Positions 52,191 through 61,818 are shown, numbered from the stretch's first letter. The stretch: DNA of 64,000 bases from Deltaproteobacteria bacterium (GCA_018434685.1 JAHDOV010000010.1:62001-126000), one strand, 5' to 3'. Translations and numbers: made by a program. Notes: a model not told the origin generated them from the letters alone.

Positions 52191-53683
52191 ATGACTGAGC
52201 CGTTGCTCCTGACCCTGCCGACGGCCTCGAGCCAGCCCTGGTAGAGCTTGTCCCGTATCTGGGGTGAAATTGCCGGGGTGAAGGTCCTGTCAGACCCGCT
52301 CAGTTCCCCGATCATCCCGCCCGGTGTCCAGAAGCCTGTTGCAATACCGGCAAGGAAGGCTGCTCCCATCCCCGTGGACTCGATGTATTGGGACCGCTCA
52401 ATGGGGCATCCCAGGATATCGGCCTGGAACTGCATGAGGAAATCGTTCATGGACGCCCCGCCATCCACCTTCAGTTCGGTGAAGGTGGAGTTCGTCGATT
52501 CTTCAAAGGCACCGACAAGATCCTTGACCTGATAGGCGATGCCCTCGAGGGCTGCCCGGACAATGTGTTCGCTGGTGGTGCTCCTGGTTATCCCCAGAAT
52601 GGCACCCCTGGCGTACATGTCCCAGTGCGGGGCGCCGAGCCCGGCAAAGGCAGGCACCAGGTACACCCCGTGAGAGTCTCCGACGCTCTGTGCGATCTGT
52701 GCCGTCTGAGATGCATCCTTGATCAGGCCGAGACCGTCACGCAACCATTGGACCACGGCACCTGCTATGAAGATGGACCCCTCCAGGGCATAACACGGTT
52801 TGCCCGTTTCATCACAGGCAAGGGTAAGGATCAGCCCGCTCCTGGGCTCGATCCTCTTGTTCCCGACATTCAGGAGCAGGAAACATCCCGTCCCGTAGGT
52901 GTTCTTGGCCTGGCCCTCATAAAAGCATCCCTGCCCGAACAGAGCCGCCTGCTGGTCTCCGGCGATCCCGGCGATGGGGACAGCGCATCCCAAAAGGGAA
53001 GGGTGGGTATGACCGACAACCTGCGCCGAGTCCACGACCGAGGGGAGTATTTCGCTGGGGATGTCGAGCAGATCCAGGACCTCCTGGTCCCACACTTTGT
53101 CGTGAATGTTGAACAGCAGGGTGCGGGAGGCATTCGTGTAATCCGTGACATGGATCTTCCCCTGGGTGAGCTTGGCAATGAGCCACGTATCGATAGTGCC
53201 GAATGCTATCTCGCCGGCGCGAGCCCGCTCGCGAAGCCCCGGGAACTCATCGAGAAGCCATTTCACCTTGGTGCCGGAAAAATATGCATCGAGCAGGAGC
53301 CCGGTTTTATCATGGAAGAGCTGCCCATACCCCTCCTGTTTCAGTGCATCACAGATAGGGGCGCTGCGCCTGCATTGCCAGACAATGGCATTGTGAATGG
53401 GCTTGAGCGTCTCCTTCTCCCACAGGACCGTTGTCTCGCGCTGATTGGTGATGCCGATGCCCGCGATATCGGACGGTCTGACGGATGAAGCTTCCAGTGC
53501 CTGTGTCATCACCTGTAAAGTGGTATTCCAGATCACCTCCGGATCGTGTTCGACCCAGCCCGGCTTCGGGTAGATCTGGGGGAATTCCGAGTACGCCTTG
53601 GAGACGATCTCCCCCTGTTTGTTCACGATCATGATGCGTGTGCCGGTCGTTCCCTGATCTATTGCCATCACATACTTACCCAT
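52187..53683 (-). CDS. glpK: Glycerol kinase
   Basis: A 498-residue FGGY kinase of normal length. AIDQGTTGTRIMIVNKQGEI binds ATP phosphate, GITNQRETTVLWE and NAIVWQCRRS bind glycerol, and GIAGDQQAALFGQGCF, YGTGCFLLLN and KVDGGASMNDFLMQFQADIL complete the fold. It makes glycerol 3-phosphate. No glpF or glpD is nearby; its neighbours are mlaE downstream and maf upstream (8-bp overlap). Confidence 0.95.
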   Translation of the reverse strand: MGKYVMAIDQGTTGTRIMIVNKQGEIVSKAYSEFPQIYPKPGWVEHDPEVIWNTTLQVMTQALEASSVRPSDIAGIGITNQRETTVLWEKETLKPIHNAIVWQCRRSAPICDALKQEGYGQLFHDKTGLLLDAYFSGTKVKWLLDEFPGLRERARAGEIAFGTIDTWLIAKLTQGKIHVTDYTNASRTLLFNIHDKVWDQEVLDLLDIPSEILPSVVDSAQVVGHTHPSLLGCAVPIAGIAGDQQAALFGQGCFYEGQAKNTYGTGCFLLLNVGNKRIEPRSGLILTLACDETGKPCYALEGSIFIAGAVVQWLRDGLGLIKDASQTAQIAQSVGDSHGVYLVPAFAGLGAPHWDMYARGAILGITRSTTSEHIVRAALEGIAYQVKDLVGAFEESTNSTFTELKVDGGASMNDFLMQFQADILGCPIERSQYIESTGMGAAFLAGIATGFWTPGGMIGELSGSDRTFTPAISPQIRDKLYQGWLEAVGRVRSNGSVI

Positions 53684-54272
53684 GAATCCGCCCTCCTATT
53701 TCAATGAGATTCAATGCCACCCCGAAATCCTTCAGGTCATCATAGAGATGAGACATCGGCAGCCCGATCACGTTCGTGCAGGAACCCTCTATCCTGTCGA
53801 TGAATATCGAACCGATCCCCTGGACTGCATAGGCCCCGGCCTTGTCTCTGGGTTCTCCTGTGGACACGTACCACTGGATCTCCTGTGAGCTCATGGTCCT
53901 GAAGTGAACCCGGGTCACGATGGTTCTGGTCCGGCTCGCCTCCCGGTGCATGATGGTGTATCCGGTGAGCACCTCGTGGGTCCTGTCCTGAAGGAGCCTG
54001 AGGAATTCAAAGGCCTCCCGGTCATCAACGGGTTTCCCGAGGATTGTGCCTTCAACGACCACAATGGTGTCAGCGGCAATGACCAGGGAATCGGGATTGT
54101 GGCGTGCAACGGCATGCGCCTTTTCCGCGCTTATTCGGCAGCAGAAGTCTTCGGGCGTCTCTCCCTTCCTGACCTTCTCATCCACCTCGGGGATGGTGAG
54201 CTCGAAATCCAGGCCCAGGTGGGAAAAGAGCTCTTTTCTTCGTGGAGAACCAGAGGCGAGTATAATCTGCAT
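53676..54272 (-). CDS. maf: Maf-family nucleoside triphosphate pyrophosphatase
   Basis: A 198-residue protein. ILASGSPRRKELF, the core VIAADTIVVVEG, LGKPVDDREAFEFLRLLQDRTHEVLTG (seen as DDREAFEFLRLLQDRTHEV) and DKAGAYAVQGIGSIFIDRI are the Maf signature. It hydrolyses modified or canonical NTPs such as dTTP and UTP. It is the first of the maf-glpK-mlaE group, all overlapping. Confidence 0.95.
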   Translation of the reverse strand: MQIILASGSPRRKELFSHLGLDFELTIPEVDEKVRKGETPEDFCCRISAEKAHAVARHNPDSLVIAADTIVVVEGTILGKPVDDREAFEFLRLLQDRTHEVLTGYTIMHREASRTRTIVTRVHFRTMSSQEIQWYVSTGEPRDKAGAYAVQGIGSIFIDRIEGSCTNVIGLPMSHLYDDLKDFGVALNLIEIGGRIHG

Positions 54273-54483
54273 GGAAAGTAAGATTATGAGAAATCAGGGG
54301 ATCTGTCAACTCAAGCCCGTTGGTGCGTCAATAAAAACCGTGGTGCACGGCCAGAAAGGCCGGATGACCCTGGCGATTAAGAATGCGGCGTGGATCTTTA
54401 CAGTGCAGGAAAAGCCGGGAAGATCGTTGTTTTGATCTTCGTCGCTGAAGGGCTGTTTCGGGGAGCGGAAAATGTCTCAGGAA

Positions 54484-54852
54484 TCAGGTGCGTTCATTCA
54501 TGAAACGGGGCGTGCTTCGTTTCTTCTGCTTGTAGCCGTTGAGCGAGGTCCTGTTCTTTCTTAGTATCCCCATCTCCTTGGAAATCTCCAGAGATGCGTT
54601 TCCCAGCTCTCTTACCAGGCATGAATTGAGCTCATGGATGTCGTTCATCACCCCGAGAACATCCCTGCCGATCGTCGATGGGTCCATACCGCTGAGGATG
54701 ATATCGAGGCGTGCCTGGATAGCTGCAGACTGGGCGGCAAGTTTCTCGAGCCGTTCCAGATCACCCTGGCTCAGGGCCTCAATCTCTTCCTGCGCTATGG
54801 TGCGCCAGGTGTTCAGGTGCGTCAGGATGACTTCTTTATGATCTTTTCCCAT
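54484..54852 (-). CDS. FliT/FlgN-like flagellar chaperone candidate
   Basis: A 122-residue, fully helical protein (QEEIEALSQGDLERLEKLAA, IHELNSCLVRELGNASLEIS). The size and heptad-like pattern, and overlap with fliS, point to a FliT- or FlgN-type export chaperone, which binds FliD or hook-associated proteins. The sequence similarity itself is weak. It starts inside the fliS 3' end. Confidence 0.6.
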   Translation of the reverse strand: MGKDHKEVILTHLNTWRTIAQEEIEALSQGDLERLEKLAAQSAAIQARLDIILSGMDPSTIGRDVLGVMNDIHELNSCLVRELGNASLEISKEMGILRKNRTSLNGYKQKKRSTPRFMNERT

Positions 54853-55199
54853 GAATTCCTCAGGTCTTCCAGGTAGGCGATGACTTCATCGGCCGCGTCG
54901 AGACGGTCATGATACTCGGCATCGATGATCCGTCTGATCATGTAATTGTACAGGGCGTCGAGGTTCCTGGCGATCTCCCCTGCATCATAGTTGAGGCTGT
55001 TGATAAGTTCCCAGAGAACATTCTGAGCCTTGTTCAACAAGGTGATCCATTCCTGGGTGTCGTTGTCTCCATGGGCCTTCTTTGCTTTCTTGAGGAAGTT
55101 GATGGCTCCATCGTAACACATGAGGATGAGATTGCCTTGATCAGCAGTCTGAATCTGCGTCTTCTTGTATGCCTCATAGCCTGCCATGTTCATGCTCAT
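54822..55199 (-). CDS. fliS: Flagellar export chaperone FliS
   Basis: A 125-residue chaperone for flagellin. YEAYKKTQIQTADQGNLILM followed by CYDGAINFLKKAKKA is the FliS hallmark; the rest (NAQNVLWELI-like NKAQNVLWELINSLNYDAGE and NYMIRRIIDAEYHD) is canonical. The ATG at 55199 with GGGAGG upstream is chosen; the longer frame to 55400 is Pro/Gly/Arg-rich and unlike the family. Flagellin and hook genes are not in this window. Confidence 0.93.
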   Translation of the reverse strand: MSMNMAGYEAYKKTQIQTADQGNLILMCYDGAINFLKKAKKAHGDNDTQEWITLLNKAQNVLWELINSLNYDAGEIARNLDALYNYMIRRIIDAEYHDRLDAADEVIAYLEDLRNSWEKIIKKSS

Positions 55200-55464
55200 T
55201 GGGGTTCCTCCCGGATTGGATACTCCTTTTTTATCGGATTTCGAGATTTTTTCTTTAGGTAATAATGAGGGGTTGTTAACCGGAGGCATGCCCCTGGATT
55301 TCCCGGGACCTGCGCTGTGGAGAGGGCCTCTGTTCGGGTGAGGAATCACCGGCCCTGCTGACCTCGCGCCCGTCCGCAGCGGAACCATCAGCCTGTCCAT
55401 CCGGTACAGCCACCCCTGCGCGGGAGCGAGGAAAGAGGGGGCAGGGCTTCACTCACCCTGCTGA

Positions 55465-56634
55465 TTATAGTGCGGTAAGTGCGTGCTTGATCCGTTCCAG
55501 TCCCTCGATGATATTCTTCTCGGACGTGGCAAAGGAGAGCCTCATATGATCGTCGGCCCCAAATCCTTCGCCCGGCACGACTGCGACCAGAACCTTCTCG
55601 AGGAGATAGTCGGCAAGGCCCTCGGCGCTCCCGAACCGGTCCAGATACCCCTTTATGGACGGGAACGAGTAGAACGATCCATCAGGCGGAATAATATCGA
55701 GGCCGGGTATCTCCCTGATCTTCGATACGATGAGGTCTCTTCTTTTTTCAAAGATCTTTCTCCGCTCCTCCACGATGCCCTGGTCGCTCCGTAAGGATAC
55801 CACTGCACCTTCCTGTGCGAAACTGGTGGGGTTTGACGTGCTCTGGCTCTGCAGTCTGGTCATTGCCTTTATGACCGTAGCGTCCCCGACACAATATCCG
55901 ATACGCCAGCCGGTCATCGAATAGGTCTTTGACGAGCCGTTGATGATAAAGGTGCGACGGGCGACCTCGGGCGAAATGGTTGCAACGCTGAAGAACTCTT
56001 TGTCGTCGAAGATAATCTTGTTGTAGATGTCGTCCGAGATGATGATGATGTCGTGCTCGACGCAGAGCCGGGCGATCTCTTCGAGTTCTTTGCGTTCCAC
56101 GAGCATTCCGGTGGGGTTTGAGGGCGAATTGATGATGATCCCCCTGGTCCTGGCGGTGATGGCCTCTTTTACCATGGCGGCAGTGAGCTTCATGCCTTCG
56201 GACCTGGTGTCCACGATCACGGGTGTGGCCCCGGCGATCTCGATCATGGGGGGATAGGAGACCCAGTAGGGTGCAGCGCAGATCACCTCGTCGCCCTGTT
56301 CGAAGAGGGTGAGGAAGAGATTGTAGAGACTGTGCTTGGCGCCGCAGGATACGATCACATTATCAGGGGTCGTCTGCAGGCCATAATCAGCCTCAATGGA
56401 AGCGCAGACCGCTTCTTTCAGGGCAGGTGAGCCTCCCACAGGCGTATATTTCGTAACGCCCTTGTTGATTGCCTCAATTGCCGCCTGCTTGATATTGTCC
56501 GGGGTATCAAAGTCAGGCTCTCCTGCGCCGAAACCGATCACGTCCTTGCCCTGTGCCCTGAGTTCCTTGACCTTTGCCGTTATGGACAGGGTGGGAGATG
56601 CAGGGATCTTCGATACGAGAGTCGATATCTTCAT
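55465..56634 (-). CDS. PLP-dependent aminotransferase (aspartate aminotransferase class I)
   Basis: A 389-residue fold-type I enzyme. FGAGEPDFDTPDNI, INSPSNPTGMLVERKELEEI and the Schiff-base lysine in INGSSKTYSMTGWRIGY fit the AspC/AatA subgroup I-beta. The final GEGFGADDHMRLSFATSEKNI carries the substrate-carboxylate Arg. It most likely transaminates aspartate or aromatic acids. It sits 24 bp upstream-facing of coaD on the same strand and AAGGAG precedes its start. Confidence 0.93.
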   Translation of the reverse strand: MKISTLVSKIPASPTLSITAKVKELRAQGKDVIGFGAGEPDFDTPDNIKQAAIEAINKGVTKYTPVGGSPALKEAVCASIEADYGLQTTPDNVIVSCGAKHSLYNLFLTLFEQGDEVICAAPYWVSYPPMIEIAGATPVIVDTRSEGMKLTAAMVKEAITARTRGIIINSPSNPTGMLVERKELEEIARLCVEHDIIIISDDIYNKIIFDDKEFFSVATISPEVARRTFIINGSSKTYSMTGWRIGYCVGDATVIKAMTRLQSQSTSNPTSFAQEGAVVSLRSDQGIVEERRKIFEKRRDLIVSKIREIPGLDIIPPDGSFYSFPSIKGYLDRFGSAEGLADYLLEKVLVAVVPGEGFGADDHMRLSFATSEKNIIEGLERIKHALTAL

Positions 56635-56658
56635 TGTATTGTCTCCTTGACGATGCTT

Positions 56659-57153
56659 TTATACCTTCATGATGGGAAATCTTTCCTGTAGTTTCTTCAG
56701 TGCAGCATCCGGGACCAGTCCCTCCACCGAGCCCCCCGCTGCAGCGGTTGCCTTCACCATGGTGGAACTCACAAAGAGATTGTTGAAATCCGTCATGAGG
56801 AAGAATGTCTCGATTGTAGGGCACAGGCGTCTGTTCATGAGGGCCAGCTGCAATTCCAGCTCAAAATCGGATATTACCCGCAGGCCTCGAAGGATGGCAC
56901 AGGCGCCGATTTTTATTATGTAGTCCACGAGGAGACCTTCAAAGGTGTCGACCTCGATCCTGGTATTGGACACGACCGATTCCCTGATCATGACGACCTT
57001 TTCTTCGGTGGTGAAGAGATCCTTCTTCAGAGGATTGTGACCCACGGCTATGATAACCTTGTCAAATACACACAAGCCCCTGCGGACAATATCCAGATGC
57101 CCGTTCGTTATGGGGTCGAACGAGCCTGGACACACAGCAATTTTTTTATTCAC
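56659..57153 (-). CDS. coaD: Phosphopantetheine adenylyltransferase
   Basis: A 164-residue nucleotidyltransferase of normal size. CPGSFDPITNGHLDIVRRG carries the (T/S)xGH-type ATP site, AILRGLRVISDFELELQLALMNRRL (part) is the pantetheine site, and FVSSTMVKATAAAGG is the second ATP motif. It makes dephospho-CoA. The start is GTG at 57153, overlapping the rsmD stop by GTGA. Confidence 0.95.
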   Translation of the reverse strand: MNKKIAVCPGSFDPITNGHLDIVRRGLCVFDKVIIAVGHNPLKKDLFTTEEKVVMIRESVVSNTRIEVDTFEGLLVDYIIKIGACAILRGLRVISDFELELQLALMNRRLCPTIETFFLMTDFNNLFVSSTMVKATAAAGGSVEGLVPDAALKKLQERFPIMKV

Positions 57154-57680
57154 AGCTCACTCCTCATTATATACGTGATCATCGTATCTCCGTATGTTCG
57201 AGCTTTCCAGGGACGGAAATCGATAATCTCATCAGGAGAGTGCTCTACTGTGAGAATCCCTCCAAATTTAAGGAGAGTATATACATGAGGAGTTATCGTG
57301 GAGGCAAGACCTTTATTATAGGGCGGGTCCATGAAAATGAGATCGAATTCCCTTGTGCAGTGACGAATGAATGAGAGGGCATCTGCCCTGATAACATCGA
57401 TGTGAGCCTGATTGCCCAATGATGCCAGGTTCTTCTCGATACAGCGGATGGCAACAGGAGACTTGTCCACGAAGGTCACCTCGTGTGCCCCTCTGCTCAG
57501 CGCCTCGATGCCGAGGTTGCCGCTGCCTGCAAAGAGATCGAGGACCATTGCCCCGGGGATCTCCTGCGCAAGCGTCGAGAAGATCGCCTCCTTTACCCGG
57601 TCTGTGGTGGGGCGTACTCCCTGGGCCGGGCATTCAAGCCTCCGAGATTTGTACATCCCTGCGCAGATCCGTATCGACAT
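57150..57680 (-). CDS. rsmD: 16S rRNA (guanine966-N2)-methyltransferase
   Basis: A 176-residue Rossmann-fold methyltransferase. RPTTDRVKEAIFSTL, the SAM site VLDLFAGSGNLGIEALSRGA, and catalytic DPPY in FDLIFMDPPYNKG identify RsmD. The rsmD-coaD pair is a widely conserved arrangement. Translational coupling to coaD is through a 4-bp overlap. Confidence 0.95.
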   Translation of the reverse strand: MSIRICAGMYKSRRLECPAQGVRPTTDRVKEAIFSTLAQEIPGAMVLDLFAGSGNLGIEALSRGAHEVTFVDKSPVAIRCIEKNLASLGNQAHIDVIRADALSFIRHCTREFDLIFMDPPYNKGLASTITPHVYTLLKFGGILTVEHSPDEIIDFRPWKARTYGDTMITYIMRSEL

Positions 57681-57826
57681 GGACGGGTAGGATAGGGAAT
57701 AAGCGTACAGGGGTCAATAGTTTTCAGCTATCCCGGTGAGGCAGGAAGCTGGCGCGAATCAGATGGTGCAACCCCGGGACACCATCGGGTCCGGGTCTCC
57801 GGACCGGCAGGGGCTTTCCGGCGGAT

Positions 57827-58546
57827 TCACCGTGCTGCTTCGATTTCCTGCACGATCCTGTCCACGGCCTCGGCAGGATCGTCAGCCTGGCTGATGGGTC
57901 TGCCTATGACGAGGAGGTCTGCACCTGCTTCTACAGCCGTCTTGGGCGTGGCAATGCGTTTCTGGTCTCCCGTGGATGCCCAGCCGGGCCTGATGCCCGG
58001 AGTAATGACCATGGTCTGTTTTGGGATGTGCCTGCGGACGAATTCGAGGTCTGTCGGCGAGCACACGATACCGTCGATGGTGTTGTTTCTTGCCAGTTCG
58101 ATCAGGTTGAGGACCTGTTCTTTCAGTGGTCTGTCTACGCCGATGTCGTGCAGATCTTCCTGGTTCAGTGAGGTCAGCACACTGACCCCGATGATCTTCG
58201 GGATGCCGATGCCTGCAGAGAGGGCTTCTTGCGCTGCTGCAGCCCGGGCAGATTGAATCATGCCGGCACCACCCGAGAGGTGGATGGTCATCATGTCGAC
58301 ATTCATTCTCGTGGCGGATCGGACCGCGCCTGAGACGGTATTTGGTATGTCGTGAAATTTCAGGTCGAGAAAACACTTCAGGCCGCTGTCCTTGATGAGT
58401 TTGACCACGGCAGGGCCTGCCGCGGTGAAGAGTTCAAGCCCTACCTTGAACCAGCCCACCCTGGTGCCGAGCGTCTCGACCCACTGGCGTGCCGATTCGA
58501 TATCACCCACATCGAGGGCAAAGATTATGCGATCTTTTGCAACCAT
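57827..58546 (-). CDS. pyrF: Orotidine 5'-phosphate decarboxylase
   Basis: A 239-residue TIM-barrel enzyme of the last step of UMP synthesis. FALDVGDIESARQWVE, the catalytic FLDLKFHDIPNTV (DxKxxD), and VITPGIRPGW, VIGRPISQADDP bind the phosphate. ATG at 58546 with GGGAGGTTGCC upstream is preferred to an earlier in-frame start at 58585. The gene overlaps the 3' end of gmk by 22 bp. Confidence 0.95.
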   Translation of the reverse strand: MVAKDRIIFALDVGDIESARQWVETLGTRVGWFKVGLELFTAAGPAVVKLIKDSGLKCFLDLKFHDIPNTVSGAVRSATRMNVDMMTIHLSGGAGMIQSARAAAAQEALSAGIGIPKIIGVSVLTSLNQEDLHDIGVDRPLKEQVLNLIELARNNTIDGIVCSPTDLEFVRRHIPKQTMVITPGIRPGWASTGDQKRIATPKTAVEAGADLLVIGRPISQADDPAEAVDRIVQEIEAAR

Positions 58547-59121
58547 GGCAACCTCCCGATAGCCTCCTGCCGTGAGCACCTGCATGCATCGATAATACTC
58601 TGGATGTCATGGATGGCCTGTTCTATGGTGTCGTTCACCACCAGGTAATTGTATCTCTCCCATGCCATGAGTTCCTGCCTGGCATTGTTCAGGCGGGTAT
58701 TGAGCGTCTGTTCGTCTTCCGTCCCCCGTTTGTTGAGGCGGTTAGAGAGTTCTTCCAGCGTCGGAGGGATAATGAAGATGAACCAGCCCGGCGTTTCCTG
58801 CTCCTGTGCCTGTCTGACTCCCTGCACATCGATATCGAAGAGGATATGCCTGCCCTGGTGCTCCTGAGACTCCAGCCATGCAAGGGATGTCCCGTAGAGA
58901 TGATCATGCACGTGGGCCCATTCGAGGAAGGCATTGTCGCGGATCATTGTCTCGAATGTCTCACGGGAGACAAAGAAATAATCCTTTCCTTCCGTCTCGC
59001 CTCGCCTGGGGGGGCGGGTAGTGTAGGATACAGAGAGAACAATATCCTGATTCTTCTTTAAGATCTCCCTGATGATTGTGGACTTCCCGACTCCGGAAGG
59101 ACCGGACAAGAATATTCTCAC
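58525..59121 (-). CDS. gmk: Guanylate kinase
   Basis: A 198-residue kinase. The P-loop LSGPSGVGKSTIIREIL, VSYTTRPPRRGETEGKDYFF (GMP site), and FDIDVQGVRQ are standard. It phosphorylates GMP to GDP. The start is GTG at 59121, 2 bp after the remA stop. It lies in the compact yicC-remA-gmk-pyrF group. Confidence 0.95.
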   Translation of the reverse strand: MRIFLSGPSGVGKSTIIREILKKNQDIVLSVSYTTRPPRRGETEGKDYFFVSRETFETMIRDNAFLEWAHVHDHLYGTSLAWLESQEHQGRHILFDIDVQGVRQAQEQETPGWFIFIIPPTLEELSNRLNKRGTEDEQTLNTRLNNARQELMAWERYNYLVVNDTIEQAIHDIQSIIDACRCSRQEAIGRLPWLQKIA

Positions 59122-59123
59122 GC

Positions 59124-59408
59124 CTACTCCTTGACGCCTACGTTGATTTTTGTTCCCCCGCCGTCCAGGAGGCGGTTGGAAATTGTTTCAGCCTGGATGG
59201 CGCTCAGTATCACATGGGAACTGTCTGTGATGATGATGGAACGGGTTTTCCTCCCCTGGGTGGCATCGATGAGCTGTCCCCTGTCCTTTGCCTCTTCCCG
59301 CAGCCGTTTCATCGGCGAGGATGAAGGGTTTACGATGGCAATGATCCTCGAGGCGACAACTCCATTATTAAAACCAATGTTCAGCAACTTGGTGTCACTC
59401 TTGCCCAT
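59124..59408 (-). CDS. remA: RemA-family DNA-binding regulator (DUF370)
   Basis: A 94-residue protein. [41 protein letters not shown] and [11 protein letters not shown] are the DUF370/RemA hallmark. In Bacillus RemA forms octamer rings that bend DNA and activate biofilm genes; in other bacteria its role is unknown. AAGGAG precedes the ATG at 59408. A longer frame reading upstream overlaps yicC and is not coding. The yicC-remA-gmk order is conserved in many bacteria. Confidence 0.93.
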   Translation of the reverse strand: MGKSDTKLLNIGFNNGVVASRIIAIVNPSSSPMKRLREEAKDRGQLIDATQGRKTRSIIITDSSHVILSAIQAETISNRLLDGGGTKINVGVKE

Positions 59409-59445
59409 ACAAAAAATCTCCTTTCGGGAATGTGTTATACATGAA

Positions 59446-60309
59446 CTACTCGATATTTTGAACCTGTTCGCGAATTTTCTCCACTTCGGTCTTCGCCTCG
59501 ATGACGATACGACCCAATTGCATGACCTGATTCTTTGATCCGATGGTGTTGAGCTCCCGGTTGATCTCCTGGAGCAGGAAATCAAGACGCCGGCCAATGG
59601 ATGGCTCGGGGAAGTCGATGGTCTCCCTGAAGGAGGTGATGTGGCTCTGCAGCCTGACGAGTTCCTCGGTAATATCCGATTTGTCAGCCATGATGGCCAC
59701 TTCCTGTTCCATCCGGGTCTCGTCGAGCATGGATGCCCGATCGGCAAGGAGCGTTTCCATATGGGCCTTGAGCCGGTCCCGGTATATGTTGAAGACATCC
59801 TTGGTAAAGACGCCCATCTCCTCCTGCATGTGCAGGAGGGCATCCAGGCGGGAGGTCATATCGGATTTCAGGCGCATGCCTTCACCGAGTTTTGACGTGC
59901 AGAAGGCGTCGAGGGCCTTGGCTATGGGAACCTGGAGCAGGGGCCACTGTTCCTCGATATCCTGGCTGTCCTCAGCCATGACCCCGGGGATCTGCATGAC
60001 GTCCCGGAAACTGACTTCCCCGCCGAATTGCTCTGCCAGGCGTTTTAAATCCTCATAGTACTGACGAGCGAGGTCCCAGTTGATGGCCATCTTTCCCTGC
60101 GCGTTGAATGTGGGGTTGCGGGTGATGGTCACATCGACCTTGCCCCGGGCTATGACGTCGTTGATCATATCCCTGATGGGGATCTCCAGCGCGGATAATT
60201 CCCTGGGGAGCCGTACCCGGATGTCGCGGAAACGGTGATTGACCCCCTTGATCTCGACATTGTATCCATTCTCGTCGGCTTGTCCGAAACCGGTCATGCT
60301 TCTTGGCAT
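59446..60309 (-). CDS. yicC: YicC-family endoribonuclease
   Basis: A 287-residue protein. The start [20 protein letters not shown], then [20 protein letters not shown], and the C-terminal [17 protein letters not shown] with ENIE-like end are the YicC/DUF1732 signature. Family members are toroid-like endoribonucleases involved in small-RNA decay in E. coli. Its start overlaps the stop of the DUF4416 gene by 16 bp. Confidence 0.95.
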   Translation of the reverse strand: MPRSMTGFGQADENGYNVEIKGVNHRFRDIRVRLPRELSALEIPIRDMINDVIARGKVDVTITRNPTFNAQGKMAINWDLARQYYEDLKRLAEQFGGEVSFRDVMQIPGVMAEDSQDIEEQWPLLQVPIAKALDAFCTSKLGEGMRLKSDMTSRLDALLHMQEEMGVFTKDVFNIYRDRLKAHMETLLADRASMLDETRMEQEVAIMADKSDITEELVRLQSHITSFRETIDFPEPSIGRRLDFLLQEINRELNTIGSKNQVMQLGRIVIEAKTEVEKIREQVQNIE

Positions 60310-60827
60310 CTCAGTCTCCCTTTGTAGAGTTCCCTGAGTTCATGGAAGATCCGGATAAGCTCATCAGATGCGTAATCGGGATAGGTCCATTCCAGGGTCT
60401 GATACGAGTTTTTTTTGTATATGAGGGTGATCTCAGCCCAGATCCCCCTGCTGAGATAGATTCGGTGGCTGTATGGCTTGGTGGTGGCAAGACAGATGTT
60501 CTCCTGGGAAAGAAAGCCCGGGTCGAGGTTCACGGTTCGTTTGTCCCCTGTCATGAAATCGAATTCCATCTCGTTGGTTCTGATCTTGATCCCGGGCAGA
60601 GAATCTCTCGGGACCAGGGTCTCAAAGGCAAGGAGTATCCTGTACAGGGGCGAACCGAGCTCTTCCTCATAGTAGGAGGTGAAGGTGAACGGCATGGCCT
60701 CCGATCGGTACACAAACTCCCCGTACTCCTTCCTGAGGGCAGATATCACCTGCTCCACGGGGGCGCTGTTGCCGAAGAGGACGCTGCAGAACAGCAGGAC
60801 GTCACGCGGGATGTGTGCTGTGCCCAC
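60294..60827 (-). CDS. DUF4416-family protein
   Basis: A 177-residue protein of unknown function, common in Desulfobacterota and other anaerobes. Characteristic parts are LLFCSVLFGNSAP, FTFTSYYEEELGSPLYRILLAFE, RTVNLDPGFLSQENICLATTKPYSHRIYL (seen in part) and WTYPDYASDELIRIF. The start is GTG at 60827 with GGAGG 5 bp upstream. It overlaps the heptose kinase 3' end by 26 bp. Confidence 0.88.
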   Translation of the reverse strand: MGTAHIPRDVLLFCSVLFGNSAPVEQVISALRKEYGEFVYRSEAMPFTFTSYYEEELGSPLYRILLAFETLVPRDSLPGIKIRTNEMEFDFMTGDKRTVNLDPGFLSQENICLATTKPYSHRIYLSRGIWAEITLIYKKNSYQTLEWTYPDYASDELIRIFHELRELYKGRLRCQEA

Positions 60828-61818
60828 TGATGTCCTCCATGCAGACGCTGTAGAGTTTCTTCCATGGGACACTGGCCGCCCCGACCTCGGCGACCACAAG
60901 ACCTGCAGCGATGTTTGAAATGACGGCTGCTTCCTGGGGCGTTGCACCCGAGACCAGGGCGAGGGTAAAGCAGGAGATCACGGTGTCACCGGCGCCTGTC
61001 ACGTCGAACACGGCCCTGGCCGTCGTGGGAATGTCGATGGTCTCCCCGTTGTTGTCGAAGAGGCTCATTCCGTGTTCTCCCCTGGTTACCAGTACCATGT
61101 CGCAGTTCAGCATGGACTTCACCCTGTGGGCCGCCTCGATGATGTCCTGCTCGTCTTCGATCTTGATGCCTGCGCCGAAACTGAGTTCTTTCGTGTTCGG
61201 CGTGATGACGTTCACCCGGTTGTAGAAAGAAAAATTTCTTTCCTTGGGATCGACACAGACCAGTACGCCGTTGTCTTTTGTGATGGAGACGATCTCCTCG
61301 ATGAGTTCCCTGCTCACAACGCCCTTTGCATAGTCCGATATGATGATGGCATCGATGACATCGATGGAGGCTTTTACCGCCGAGACCAGCTGTCCCCTCA
61401 GGTCATCGGAGATGAGGGTTCTGTCTTCTTTGTCAATCCGGGCAATCTGCTGGGTGTGGGCAATGATCCGTGTCTTCACGATCGTGCCCTTGTGGGGGGA
61501 GGTGAAGATCTGTGCCGTGGGGATATTCGATTCTCTCAGGATGTCCAGGAGGATATCGCCCTGGGGATCGGTGCCCTTGACTCCCCCGACGAGAACCCTG
61601 GCTCCAAGGCTCAGGAGGTTGTTGGCTACATTCCCTGCGCCCCCGAGTTTGAACTTCTCCTCCTTGACCTCCACAACGGGCACCGGTGCCTCCGGGGAGA
61701 TGCGGTCGACCTTGCCCCAGATATAGTGATCGAGCATGATGTCGCCTATGACCATAATGGTCTTCGACTTCATGTTCTCGAAGATCTGTATGAGTTTTTC
61801 GCCTTCGATTTTCAACAT
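60802..61818 (-). CDS. hldE: D-glycero-beta-D-manno-heptose 7-phosphate kinase (HldE domain 1)
   Basis: A 338-residue PfkB kinase. MVIGDIMLDHYIWGKVDRISPEAPVPVV, KLGGAGNVANNLLSLGARV and the catalytic VFDVTGAGDTVISCFTLAL are those of RfaE domain I. It lacks the C-terminal adenylyltransferase of E. coli HldE, so it is the single-domain HldA/RfaE1 form. It supplies heptose for LPS and implies an outer membrane. Confidence 0.93.
   Translation of the reverse strand: MLKIEGEKLIQIFENMKSKTIMVIGDIMLDHYIWGKVDRISPEAPVPVVEVKEEKFKLGGAGNVANNLLSLGARVLVGGVKGTDPQGDILLDILRESNIPTAQIFTSPHKGTIVKTRIIAHTQQIARIDKEDRTLISDDLRGQLVSAVKASIDVIDAIIISDYAKGVVSRELIEEIVSITKDNGVLVCVDPKERNFSFYNRVNVITPNTKELSFGAGIKIEDEQDIIEAAHRVKSMLNCDMVLVTRGEHGMSLFDNNGETIDIPTTARAVFDVTGAGDTVISCFTLALVSGATPQEAAVISNIAAGLVVAEVGAASVPWKKLYSVCMEDISGHSTHPA

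Noticed and set aside
55200-55400. N-terminal extension of fliS
   Set aside because: Pro/Gly/Arg-rich and not family-like; a ribosome binding site precedes the ATG at 55199.
59409-59843. Upstream extension of remA to 239 residues
   Set aside because: Overlaps yicC in another frame with Ser/Arg-rich sequence; RemA proteins are about 90 residues and AAGGAG precedes the ATG at 59408.
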